From CAYPLH01 sp964411505 (lineage in GTDB: Bacteria; Bacillota; Clostridia; CAYPLH01; DUMO01), in assembly GCA_964411505.1 (NCBI GenBank), contig CAYPLH010000012.1, positions 1 through 64,000 of the forward strand: 64,000 bases of DNA. Reading direction: 5' to 3'. Below the pieces are notes generated by a model. The model was not told where the DNA came from. It ran no database searches and was given only the letters and a program-made list of their open reading frames with translations. Positions 1 to 7,558 of the stretch are shown piece after piece; positions within the stretch are counted from its first letter, which is position 1; each line of letters opens with the position of its first letter. Made by a program: the position numbers and the translations under genes.

Positions 1-188
1 TAATGTTTCCTAACATTGCGAAAGTTTATCTCTTTAGCTACCTGTGAACTGTAACTAAATCTTGTATGAATAATATGTATAACCCAAATAATTATTCATT
101 GTATTATTGAAATTGTGATACAATAAATGTATGGCGATATGAATTCATTGTGATTCACATGATAAATTGCTTTAGAAAGGAGTCTTAT

Positions 189-485
189 ATGCGAACACTT
201 AATATAAATATTCCTATATCGAAGGAAATACTCTTTGTTCTTAAAAAGGATGAAAAGTCTTTACAAGAGGAAGCAAGAAAAATTCTTGCTTTACAGTTCT
301 TTAAGGAACGCAAGTTATCTCTTGGCAAAGCAGCTGAACTTGCTGATATGGATAAGGACGATTTTGTTATTCTCCTTGGAAAAAACCAGATTGATATATA
401 CCAATATACTGAACGTGAATTAGAGCAAGAGTTTGATGCTATAGAAAAGTTTGTGGAGGATTTTAAGAATGAAGGTAGTAATTAA
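189..485 (+). CDS. UPF0175 family antitoxin
   Basis: A 98-residue protein. It has the layout of UPF0175 proteins: a short N-terminal beta segment (MRTLNINIPI), then a helix-rich region containing a helix-turn-helix-like stretch (SLGKAAELADMDKDDFVILL, about residues 53-72) and an acidic C-terminus. UPF0175 proteins are known as predicted antitoxins and regulators paired with PIN-domain toxins, which is the case here: the next gene overlaps by 17 bp and encodes a PIN-like protein. I place the start at the ATG at 189, which follows AAAGGAG at 176-182; an upstream ATG at 150 lacks a good ribosome binding site. Expected role: bind and neutralise the downstream nuclease and repress the pair's own promoter. 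The family call is confident; the toxin-antitoxin function is inferred. Confidence 0.8.
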   Translation: MRTLNINIPISKEILFVLKKDEKSLQEEARKILALQFFKERKLSLGKAAELADMDKDDFVILLGKNQIDIYQYTERELEQEFDAIEKFVEDFKNEGSN

Positions 486-954
486 TTCCTCTCCACTGAT
501 AACTCTGTCACTGATCGGACATATGGAGCTTCTGTTAAAACTTTATGATGAAGTTATTGTACCAAGATCTGTATACAATGAAGTTGTTGTTAAAGGAAAG
601 GGTAAGGCTGGCAGTAAAGAACTAGCATGTGTTGACCACTTTACAGTTTTTGAAATAGAGAATAAAGCTCTCAAAGACACTGTTATGCTTGAGTTGGATG
701 AAGGTGAGGCTGAAGTTATAACAGTAGCTAAGGAAAAAGGAATACATAATGTAATCATTGACGAGTTTGCAGGAAGACAATATGCTTCACTGCTTGGGTT
801 AAATGTTATTGGTACATTGGGTATGCTCCTAATTGGTAAAAAGCTTGGGTTTATTGATGAACTTAAACCCCTAATGGATATAATGCTTAAACATAACCGT
901 TATATAAGCCGGGTTCTGTACTTAGAGATACTAAAAAAGGCAAATGAAATCTAA
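469..954 (+). CDS. PIN-like (DUF3368) putative toxin nuclease
   Basis: A 161-residue protein of the DUF3368/PIN superfamily. The N-terminus MKVVINSSPLITLSLIGH has the family pattern in which the first acidic metal ligand of a classical PIN domain (usually D) is replaced by N, followed by the conserved SPLI. Later acidic positions are kept: DEGEAEVITVA (about 84-94) and IIDEFAGRQYA (about 102-112), plus the NVIGTLGML motif near residue 118. PIN proteins are Mg-dependent RNases, often toxins. The start at 469 is preceded by GGAGG at 455-459 and lies inside the upstream UPF0175 gene, so the pair is translationally coupled. Whether this divergent PIN protein is an active nuclease is unknown. Confidence 0.8.
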   Translation: MKVVINSSPLITLSLIGHMELLLKLYDEVIVPRSVYNEVVVKGKGKAGSKELACVDHFTVFEIENKALKDTVMLELDEGEAEVITVAKEKGIHNVIIDEFAGRQYASLLGLNVIGTLGMLLIGKKLGFIDELKPLMDIMLKHNRYISRVLYLEILKKANEI

Positions 955-999
955 TTGTTATTACTATATGCAACGTCTTTAATTCTTGCAATATGGTTT

Positions 1000-1202
1000 T
1001 TGAAATACTATGTGGTACAGTATGCAAATTAAGGACAGAAAATACCTCTCACTGTCATCTGGGAGGATGGCAGAAAAGACGAAATATGTTGGTGACAGGT
1101 GAGATGATATCATGTTATGTAAACTTATTTCAACCTGAAATAATTGGGATAGTTTATATGTTAACCATTGTAGGTCGCGCAGGTCATGACCAATATAAGT
1201 TT
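1000..1202 (+). pseudogene. Decayed copy of the small gene at 2712-2948
   Basis: About 80 bases from 1006 to 1085 match the 5' part of the small gene at 2712-2948 closely; for example both contain GACAGAAAATACCTC- or GGCAGAAAATACCTC-like sequence followed by ACTGTCAT and GGGA(G/A)GATGG. A second block at 1171-1200 matches the 3' part (GTAGG...CGCAGG or GGGCAGG...AATATAAG or GATATAAA). The reading frame is broken and an unrelated stretch of about 80 bases lies between the blocks. The intergenic space 955-1327 therefore holds a dead partial duplication next to the SOS promoter. Confidence 0.6.
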
Positions 1203-1271
1203 TTACTATATAATTACACACAAAAATGCCGGGCTATACCCATTTTCCACTTTTTACTCCTTTACAAATTA

Positions 1272-1309
1272 GAACGCATGTTCTATAATGTATGTGCGAA
1301 CACACGTTT
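1272..1309 (+). promoter_or_regulatory. Two LexA (SOS) boxes upstream of the Y-family polymerase
   Basis: GAACGCATGTTC at 1272-1283 is a perfect match to the Gram-positive LexA operator GAAC-N4-GTTC. A second site, GAACACACGTTT at 1298-1309, matches at all but the last base. Both lie within 60 bases of the polymerase start at 1328, so LexA binding would block transcription or initiation and DNA damage would release it. Confidence 0.85.
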
Positions 1310-1327
1310 TATTGGAAGGAGTTTTTT

Positions 1328-2572
1328 ATGGGCAGAGTTATTCTGCATTCGGACTTGAATAATTTTTATGCTAGTGTTGAGTGCCTTTACAACCCTGACC
1401 TACGTGGTAAACCTGTTGCAGTTTGCGGCTCACAGTCCACTAGGCATGGTATTGTTCTTACCAAAAACTATCCTGCAAAATATGCCGGAGTTAAAACCGG
1501 TGAAGCTATATGGGAAGCACGTAACAAGTGCCCTGACCTTGTTGTGGTTCCTCCGAATTATCTTTTATACCTGCGGTTTTCCATGTCCGCGCGGAAGATA
1601 TATGAAGACTATACAAATCTGATTGAGGCGTTTGGCATTGACGAAAACTGGCTTGATGTAACCGAGAGTGTCAAGCTTTTTGGGAATGGAGAAAGTATAG
1701 CCTATAAAATCAAGAACAGGATAAAGTCCGAACTGGGAATAACCGCTTCGGTTGGAGTAAGCTATAATAAAATTTTCGCAAAAATGGGTTCCGATTTAAA
1801 AAAGCCTGATGCTGTTACAGTCATAACCTCTGATAACTACAAAGAAAAGCTCTGGGACCTCCCCGTTGGCGAGCTCTTGTACGTAGGTCGATCCACAAAG
1901 AAAAAGCTTACTGATATAGGGATAATCACCATAGGAGACCTTGCCAGTACATCTCCAAAATTTCTTGCGAAAAAGCTGGGAAAATGGGGAGAACTTTTGT
2001 GGACCTTTGCCAACGGTTACGATCAGACCCCCGTTACAAGGTCAGATTATCAATGCCCCATAAAAGGTATTGGAAATTCTCTCACAACACATAGAGATCT
2101 TACTACCAACGATGATGTAAAGATCCTTATCTATGTGTTATCCGACAGTGTTGCAGAGCGGCTCCGGCGTCACCATTTCAGAGGAAAGACCGTGCAGATA
2201 TCAATAAAGGATTCAAACCTAAGTTTTATCGAAAGGCAGGGACAGCTTTGGACGTATACGTGCACTTGTTCTGAAATCGCCGAAAAAGCATATGCAATTT
2301 TTTTAGATTCGTGGGATTGGTCGCAAAACATACGAGCGCTCGGCGTACGAGTTACAGATCTGACCCCGGCGGATCAGCATATACAGCTTTCTCTTTTTGA
2401 TGATGACACAAGAGCAAAAAGAGAGCTAATTGACAGGAGCATGGACAAAATAAGGTCACGCTTTGGACATTATTCAGTGCAGCGGGCAATACTCCTTAAG
2501 GATAATGAGCTTAATGCCAATCCCGTCGAGGAAAACGTTATTCATCCAGTGGCATATCGCATTGGGCATTAG
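1328..2572 (+). CDS. dinB: Y-family DNA polymerase (DinB/Pol IV-like)
   Basis: A 414-residue translesion DNA polymerase. Palm residues are visible: D9 in HSDLNNFYASVE and D105-E106 in FGIDENWLDVTES bind the two catalytic metals; F13 sits at the steric-gate position. Helix-hairpin-helix and thumb sequence follow (LYVGRSTKKKLTDIGI, about 195-210), then the little-finger domain. Near the C-terminus QLSLFD (about 366-371) is a beta-clamp binding motif. The start ATG at 1328 follows GGAAGGAG; longer upstream reading lacks a ribosome binding site. Two LexA boxes lie just upstream, so damage-inducible expression is expected. The NW in DENW differs from the AY common in E. coli DinB, placing it in a Gram-positive subgroup. 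The small gene at 2712 is a likely partner. Confidence 0.9.
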   Translation: MGRVILHSDLNNFYASVECLYNPDLRGKPVAVCGSQSTRHGIVLTKNYPAKYAGVKTGEAIWEARNKCPDLVVVPPNYLLYLRFSMSARKIYEDYTNLIEAFGIDENWLDVTESVKLFGNGESIAYKIKNRIKSELGITASVGVSYNKIFAKMGSDLKKPDAVTVITSDNYKEKLWDLPVGELLYVGRSTKKKLTDIGIITIGDLASTSPKFLAKKLGKWGELLWTFANGYDQTPVTRSDYQCPIKGIGNSLTTHRDLTTNDDVKILIYVLSDSVAERLRRHHFRGKTVQISIKDSNLSFIERQGQLWTYTCTCSEIAEKAYAIFLDSWDWSQNIRALGVRVTDLTPADQHIQLSLFDDDTRAKRELIDRSMDKIRSRFGHYSVQRAILLKDNELNANPVEENVIHPVAYRIGH

Positions 2573-2711
2573 AATAATATGATTATGTGTGGTTAGTATC
2601 TTGGAAACCATCACTTAAATAAGTAATCGGGTTTTCCCCCCTATAAAGTTTGGGGTTTAGGGAGAGTTCGATAAAGCTTAACAGGATACAATATCAAATT
2701 AAGGTGATTTT

Positions 2712-2948
2712 ATGCGAAAGGTATTTGTAGATGTAGTAGTACAGTATACAAAAGAAGGGCAGAAAATACCTCTTACTGTCATTTGGGAAGATGGAAGAAA
2801 ATATGAAATAGACAAGGTTACCGATATAAGACGTGCTGCCTCGCTGAAAGTAGGCGGGCAGGGGCTCAGATATAAATGTCGCATATCGGGCAGTGAGACT
2901 TTCCTTTGGCTTGAAGAAGGCAAATGGTTTGTCGAGGCAAAAAATTAG
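2712..2948 (+). CDS. Small conserved protein next to dinB, function unknown
   Basis: A 78-residue soluble protein with no signal peptide or membrane segment. It looks like a small beta-rich fold: alternating strands (KVFVDVVVQYTKEGQKIPL, TVIWEDGRKYEIDKVTDI, GLRYKCRISGSETFLWLEEG). AAGGTGA at 2701-2707 precedes the ATG. It is 139 bases downstream of the polymerase in the same direction. Small proteins of this kind are found beside Y-family polymerases in other bacteria, so a role linked to translesion synthesis is plausible, but nothing in the sequence proves it. A decayed copy lies on the other side of the polymerase (1000-1202), which suggests a past duplication. Confidence 0.7.
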   Translation: MRKVFVDVVVQYTKEGQKIPLTVIWEDGRKYEIDKVTDIRRAASLKVGGQGLRYKCRISGSETFLWLEEGKWFVEAKN

Positions 2949-2959
2949 CACTTTTAAGA

Positions 2960-3128
2960 AGTTGAACTTCGCATAAAATGTATACTACAGTAAGTTATTT
3001 ACAAAAACTTGGTGGATTATTCCGTTTACACTAAAGAATATTCACTCCCAAAATGTATACTGCAGATAGAAACACTCTGACACTATATGTTTATATGCGA
3101 AGTTCAACTAAAATACTTTCTAGGTATT
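2960..3128. repeat. Inverted-repeat element, family B copy 1
   Basis: The 16-mer AGTTGAACTTCGCATA at 2960-2975 is repeated inverted near 3094-3109 (with TTTATATGCGAAG... on the plus strand). Inside, AAATGTATACTACAG (2977-2990) and AAATGTATACTGCAG (3052-3065) form an internal direct repeat. Reading the minus strand outward from 3128, TAATACCTAGAAAGTAT then TTAGTTGAACTTC matches the sequence starting at 34567, so this is an interspersed repeat. It lies between two 3' or intergenic ends and overlaps the last bases of copA. No coding potential. Confidence 0.6.
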
Positions 3129-5325
3129 AATCATTAGGATTAAACCTCTTTAAGCTTAGTGAATTGGTAACAACTGATACCGAACTGAACGCCATAGCTC
3201 CACCTGCTATCATTGGGTTTAAAAATCCTATAGCAGCAATCGGAATACCAATAATATTATATATAAACGCCCAGAAAAGATTCTGCTTTATTTTCCGCAT
3301 GGTTTTTCTGGATAGCTTGATTGCTGCAGGAATTGTGGTTAAATCTCCACGCATCAAGGTAATATCTGCAGCTTCAATCGCCACATCCGTTCCGGTACCG
3401 ATAGCCATACCAATATCAGCAGTAGCTAGTGCGGGAGCATCATTAATTCCGTCACCCACCATCGCAACAATTTTGCCTTTTTGCTTAAGCTTTTCGACTT
3501 CCTCTGCTTTGTTTTCAGGAAGAACCTCCGCGAAAACATTAGTAATACCAACCTGTTTCGCAATTGCATTAGCAGTCCTTTTGTTGTCACCAGTTATCAT
3601 ATATACTTCAATATTCATCTTCTGCAATTCTTTAATAGCTTTTTTAGAACTCTCTTTTAAAGTATCAGCAACGGCTATTATAGCTTCAATTTTACTATCA
3701 ACTGCCATAAGCATTGCTGTTTTTCCCTCATCCTCAAGTTCAACTATAGCTACTTCTGTTAATCCAAGGTCAATTTCTTTTTCTGTCATAAGTTTACGGG
3801 TTCCTATATAAACTTCTCTTCCGTTTACAATTGCCATTACTCCTCTTCCGGGAATAGCCTCAAACTTGTCCGGATCGGGAATAACCTCGGAGTTCTCCTT
3901 ACCCTTCTCGTAAATAGCTGCCCCAAGCGGGTGCTCTGAACTTTTCTCTGCAATAGCTGCCAAATGCAATATCTCATCTTTTTCTATTTCACCCAAGACC
4001 AGCACATCGGTTACTTCAGGTTGTCCTTTTGTGATAGTTCCAGTCTTGTCAAGGACAACAGCATTCAGTTTATATGTCATTTCTAGGTGCTCTCCGCCTT
4101 TGAAAAGGATCCCATTTTCAGCACCTTTGCCGGTACCTACCATTATTGCAGTGGGCGTGGCCAACCCCAGTGAACATGGACAAGCTATAACAAGAACCGC
4201 TACCGCGCTTACTATTCCGGAAGCTAAATTACCTACAACCAGATACCAAATCAGAAATGTAATTGCTGCAATTCCTATAACTACAGGTACAAAAATCCCG
4301 GAAACTTTATCAGCTATTTTCTGCACGGGTGCTTTGGAGCCTTGCGCATTTTCAACCATACTAATAATTTGTGCAAGTACTGTATCCTTACCTACCTTAG
4401 TCGCCTCAAATTTAAACGCCCCAAACTTGTTAATTGTTGCCCCAACAACCAAATCTCCTGCTTTTTTATCCACAGGCAGGCTCTCTCCTGTGAGCATTGA
4501 TTCGTCAAGCGATGAGTTACCCTCGATAATTTTTCCGTCTACAGGCACTTTTTCTCCAGGTCTTACTACAATAATATCCCCCGCTTCTACTTCCTCTATT
4601 GGGATATCTTCTTCCAAACCATCTTTGATAACTCTTGCAGTCCTTGCTTGTAATCCCATCAGCTTTTTAATGGCTTCGGAAGTTTTCCCCTTTGCTACTG
4701 CTTCAAGATATTTCCCTAACAAAATCAAAGTGATAATAACTGCAGAAGCTTCAAAGTACAGCTCCTTCATCATAACTCCAGATTTTAAAGGGACAAAAAA
4801 GGCATTATAAATACTGAAAAAATACGCTGCTGATGTACCCATTGCGATTAAAACATCCATGTTTGCACTCTTTGCTTTGAGTGCATAATATGCATTTTTA
4901 TAAAACCTAAACCCTATTATAAACTGTATCGGTGTAGCCATAATCAGCTGAAAGTACTCATTATGGAGGAATGCAAGGTCAAGATTCACAAGTGTAAGCA
5001 GCATAGCCATAACAAGCGGGGCACTGAGTACTGCAGATATAATCAGTTCAATCCGTAAGCGCTTTATTTCTTTTTCTCTCTGCTCTTTTTCTCTGTCTCG
5101 GTTAACTTCCTCAACACGCTTGGCATGATAGCCAAGCTCTTCTACTACCTTTATAATTTCGTATACTTTTATCTTTGAACTGTCATATTTTACAGTTGCT
5201 TTTTCTATAGCAAAATTTACTGCCGCCCGATCCACGCCATCCAGCTTGTTCAAGCTTTTTTCAATCCTAGCAGCACAAGCTGCACATGACATACCGGATA
5301 TTTTTATTGTTTCTTTTTTATCCAT
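3127..5325 (-). CDS. copA: Copper-translocating P-type ATPase
   Basis: A 732-residue P1B-type ATPase that exports Cu(I) across the cytoplasmic membrane. Order of features: one N-terminal heavy-metal domain with GMSCAAC (Cys near 14 and 17); membrane helices from about residue 95; the TGES actuator loop near 281; the CPC ion-binding motif in VIACPCSLGLATP near 383; the phosphorylation site DKTGT near 427; the nucleotide-domain HP in SEHPLG near 465; and GDGINDAP in the hinge. I choose the ATG at 5325, seven bases after GAGAGGTG; a GTG nine bases upstream overlaps that ribosome binding site. It stands alone: no CsoR/CopY regulator or copper chaperone is adjacent. The Cu(I) specificity follows from GMxCxxC plus CPC; silver is possible. 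Confidence 0.95.
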   Translation of the reverse strand: MDKKETIKISGMSCAACAARIEKSLNKLDGVDRAAVNFAIEKATVKYDSSKIKVYEIIKVVEELGYHAKRVEEVNRDREKEQREKEIKRLRIELIISAVLSAPLVMAMLLTLVNLDLAFLHNEYFQLIMATPIQFIIGFRFYKNAYYALKAKSANMDVLIAMGTSAAYFFSIYNAFFVPLKSGVMMKELYFEASAVIITLILLGKYLEAVAKGKTSEAIKKLMGLQARTARVIKDGLEEDIPIEEVEAGDIIVVRPGEKVPVDGKIIEGNSSLDESMLTGESLPVDKKAGDLVVGATINKFGAFKFEATKVGKDTVLAQIISMVENAQGSKAPVQKIADKVSGIFVPVVIGIAAITFLIWYLVVGNLASGIVSAVAVLVIACPCSLGLATPTAIMVGTGKGAENGILFKGGEHLEMTYKLNAVVLDKTGTITKGQPEVTDVLVLGEIEKDEILHLAAIAEKSSEHPLGAAIYEKGKENSEVIPDPDKFEAIPGRGVMAIVNGREVYIGTRKLMTEKEIDLGLTEVAIVELEDEGKTAMLMAVDSKIEAIIAVADTLKESSKKAIKELQKMNIEVYMITGDNKRTANAIAKQVGITNVFAEVLPENKAEEVEKLKQKGKIVAMVGDGINDAPALATADIGMAIGTGTDVAIEAADITLMRGDLTTIPAAIKLSRKTMRKIKQNLFWAFIYNIIGIPIAAIGFLNPMIAGGAMAFSSVSVVTNSLSLKRFNPND

Positions 5326-5396
5326 AGCCTTCACCTCTCAATTCTCTATTTATTATATTTACCCATAATCTTTACATTTAAGCTTAAAGTGAGTAA

Positions 5397-5550
5397 TTAT
5401 AAAAAAGTGGGCTTCGCCACTTTTTTTCGCTAGGGAACCTTATGGTTCCCTTCGACGGATGCTCCGCATCCTGAGCACCCTCCTTAAAGCAGCAAAGGGG
5501 CTTCCCCTTTGCAATCCCCATTATCTAGGAAAGTATACTTTCCTAGATAA
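5397..5550. repeat. Multi-hairpin intergenic repeat, family A copy 1 (longest)
   Basis: A string of short perfect hairpins: AAAGTGG-GCTTCG-CCACTTT, GGGAACC-TTAT-GGTTCCC, GGATGC-TC-CGCATCC, AAAGGGG-CTT-CCCCTTT and the palindrome CTAGGAAAGTATACTTTCCT (about 5525-5546). The same order and sequence recur in part at 16372-16468, 20382-20458 and 26548-26586. It sits between two minus-strand genes (the ferredoxin-like gene and copA). No open reading frame of note. Confidence 0.8.
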
Positions 5551-5590
5551 TAAAAAAGAACTGCCGCATATTAACTTATGCAAGCAGTTC
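5551..5590 (-). terminator. Rho-independent terminator of the ferredoxin-like gene
   Basis: On the minus strand GAACTGCTTGCAT pairs with ATGCGGCAGTTC across a short loop and is followed at once by TTTTTTATT. It starts 26 bases after the stop codon of the gene at 5616-6413. Confidence 0.85.
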
Positions 5591-5615
5591 CTTAATATAA
5601 TAACATATTATTTTT

Positions 5616-6413
5616 CTACAAAACACTTCCATCCGGGGTGATTATAACCTCATTATATGGAACTATAACCTGTGTCTCAAGCATTGCGGTTTTCACAGCC
5701 TTAACTATTCCCCCGCAGCAAGGAACCTGCATTCTTACTACAGTTATACTTTTTATATTATTATTTGCAAGAATGTCGCACAGTTTGTCCTTGTAGTAAT
5801 CAACATTATCCAGCTTAGGACATCCTATTACAGTTATTCGTCCCTTAATATAATCCTTATGAAAATCAGCATAGGCATAAGCAGTACAATCAGCGGCAAC
5901 TAAAAGGTCCGCATTATTAAAGTACTCTGCTCTAGTGTTTACAAGGTTAAGCTGTACAGGCCACTGTCTGAGCTCTGACTGTCTTTGCTCCTCCTCAGCT
6001 ACCGGTATTTTCTTTTTTTCATCTGTATTTCTCTGTATCATTCTGGCAGCAGAACCAGGGCAGCCACAAGCAAGAGGTTCCTTATCAATTTCTTCTGCAT
6101 ACTTATTTTCTTCAGATTTCTTAACTTCCTTTGCTTGCTTATTTTCTTCAGCGTATTTTCTTTCTTCAATCCGCTTTTGTACTTTTACCTCATCGTAGGC
6201 ATCCGCTTCTCTTTCAATTATCTCAATTGCTCCTTTTGGGCATTCAGGTAGGCAATCACCCAAACCGTCGCAATACTCATCGCTGATAAGTCTTGCTTTT
6301 CCGTCAATAATTTCTATTGCTCCTTCGTGGCAAGCATCAATGCAAAGCCCACATCCATTGCACTTTGATTCATCTATACTTACAATGTTTCTTTTCACAA
6401 TACTTCTTTTCAA
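5616..6413 (-). CDS. Two-cluster ferredoxin-like Fe-S protein
   Basis: A 265-residue cytoplasmic protein. Residues about 16-70 hold two [4Fe-4S] motifs: CNGCGLCIDACHEGAIEI and CDGLGDCLPECPKGAIEI. A charged linker (KYAEENKQAKEVKKSEENKY) leads to a CGCPGS motif near 126, and a C-terminal domain with further Cys (AADCTAYAY, VIGCPKLDN, PCCGG) that resembles an extra metal or cluster site. The family occurs in clostridia and methanogens, often beside Fnr-type regulators or redox-stress genes; its exact reaction is not established. The start is TTG at 6413, spaced ten bases after AAAGGAG. It is divergent from the Crp/Fnr gene at 6812, so joint redox control is a reasonable inference. Confidence 0.8.
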   Translation of the reverse strand: MKRSIVKRNIVSIDESKCNGCGLCIDACHEGAIEIIDGKARLISDEYCDGLGDCLPECPKGAIEIIEREADAYDEVKVQKRIEERKYAEENKQAKEVKKSEENKYAEEIDKEPLACGCPGSAARMIQRNTDEKKKIPVAEEEQRQSELRQWPVQLNLVNTRAEYFNNADLLVAADCTAYAYADFHKDYIKGRITVIGCPKLDNVDYYKDKLCDILANNNIKSITVVRMQVPCCGGIVKAVKTAMLETQVIVPYNEVIITPDGSVL

Positions 6414-6811
6414 TTTTTACACGCTCCTTTTATAATATAAATATTTTTATTTTTCATCTTAGCATCAACATTTTACTTAAGGTCATTAGCAAAGCGCTCT
6501 AGTCAAATTTTTATAGTTTAATAATACTACAGCATTAATTTCATATATTTAACGCATTTATGTCCTGACTTAAAATAACTGCGAACGCTTTAACGCATTA
6601 TTTCTGTAAGGGTTACTTAAGAATTAACACTGTATTAATAATTAAAAAGCTAAATCTTTGATTATGATTATACTAAAATAGCAAACATTAATCAGTAACT
6701 TATGTTACATTTATAAAGAAACATGCGAAAAATTTAAATATAAATTGTGAAAAAGGGTAAATATGAAATTAATACTTTACACTAAATTTATTAGAATTGG
6801 AGAAAGACCAA
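6414..6811. promoter_or_regulatory. Divergent intergenic region, possible Fnr-like half-palindrome
   Basis: About 400 bases, very AT-rich, between the divergent ferredoxin-like and Crp/Fnr genes. TTGAT-TATG-ATTAT at 6658-6671 matches one half of the Fnr/Crp-type site TTGAT-N4-ATCAA, which would suit auto-control, but the second half is poor. No gene seen. Confidence 0.3.
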
Positions 6812-7492
6812 ATGAACGAAATAATTGAAGTACTAAAATCATGTATATTGTTTAAAGATATGACCGGTAAGGATATTTCAGATATTCTTAATAAAATAAA
6901 ATATTCAACACCGTGTTTTTCCAAGGAACAAACAATTGCTATAGAGGACGATGAATGCTCAAACATAGGAATAGTTGTAAAAGGTTCAGTAGAAATTCAA
7001 AAGATATATGAATCCGGAAAGAAAATTACTATTGAACGCTTGAAGCCTGGAGAAATTTTTGGAGAAGTCATAATTTTTTCATCGGCAAAAAAATATCCTT
7101 CAACAGTCGTTTCTATAGAAGAATCAAAGGTGATGTTTATCCACCGGGATGAAATTTTAAAGATATCTGGGACAAACACAATGTTGCTTAACAGATTCAT
7201 GGAACTTTTATCAAATAAAATCATTATGCTAAACAAAAAACTGAAAAGCCTCTCTTACCATACACTGCGCCAAAAAATAGCAAACTATATCCTCGAAGAA
7301 CATAAAAAGCAGAAAAATCTAAAAATTATATTGCCATATAAAAGATGTGAGATGGCTGAACAATTAGGTGTTACACGACCATCTCTTTCAAGGGAATTTG
7401 TAAACATGAGAAACAACGGTCTATTTGATTTTTCTTGTAGAACAGTTATGATTAAGGATCTTAATGGGCTGGAAAATGCACTTTCCGATTAG
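6812..7492 (+). CDS. Crp/Fnr family transcription regulator
   Basis: A 226-residue regulator. Residues about 15-125 form a cyclic-nucleotide-binding-like beta barrel (FSKEQTIAIEDDECSNIGIV, then GSVEIQKIYESG and LKPGEIFGEVIIFSS). A long dimerisation helix follows, and a winged helix-turn-helix about 165-215 with recognition sequence CEMAEQLGVTRPSLSREF. It lacks the four-Cys N-terminal cluster of E. coli Fnr, so oxygen would not be sensed that way; the barrel's GE-F-GE pattern does not show the full cAMP site either, so the ligand is unknown. The ATG at 6812 follows GGAGAAAG; a TTG at 6797 sits inside that site. Neighbours (Fe-S protein, Fe-S aldo/keto reductase) suggest redox-linked targets. 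Confidence 0.9.
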   Translation: MNEIIEVLKSCILFKDMTGKDISDILNKIKYSTPCFSKEQTIAIEDDECSNIGIVVKGSVEIQKIYESGKKITIERLKPGEIFGEVIIFSSAKKYPSTVVSIEESKVMFIHRDEILKISGTNTMLLNRFMELLSNKIIMLNKKLKSLSYHTLRQKIANYILEEHKKQKNLKIILPYKRCEMAEQLGVTRPSLSREFVNMRNNGLFDFSCRTVMIKDLNGLENALSD

Positions 7493-7506
7493 CGGTGTTT
7501 AAAATG

Positions 7507-7515
7507 TGGTATAAT
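7507..7515 (+). promoter_or_regulatory. Extended -10 promoter of the aldo/keto reductase
   Basis: TGGTATAAT is an extended -10 element (TGnTATAAT), 44 bases before the start codon at 7559. No convincing -35 is present, which is usual for extended -10 promoters. The gene can thus be transcribed apart from the regulator just upstream. Confidence 0.5.
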
Positions 7516-7558
7516 TTAATTTGAAACAACCAAAAATCATAATAACTGGGGTGACTGA

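Noticed and set aside
1..188. Gene at the left edge
   Set aside because: Only AT-rich sequence with a poor TACAAT-like -10 is present; no frame with a start and coding character.
3164..4810. Long plus-strand open frames opposite copA
   Set aside because: They are antisense to a clear P-type ATPase and show no recognisable protein pattern.
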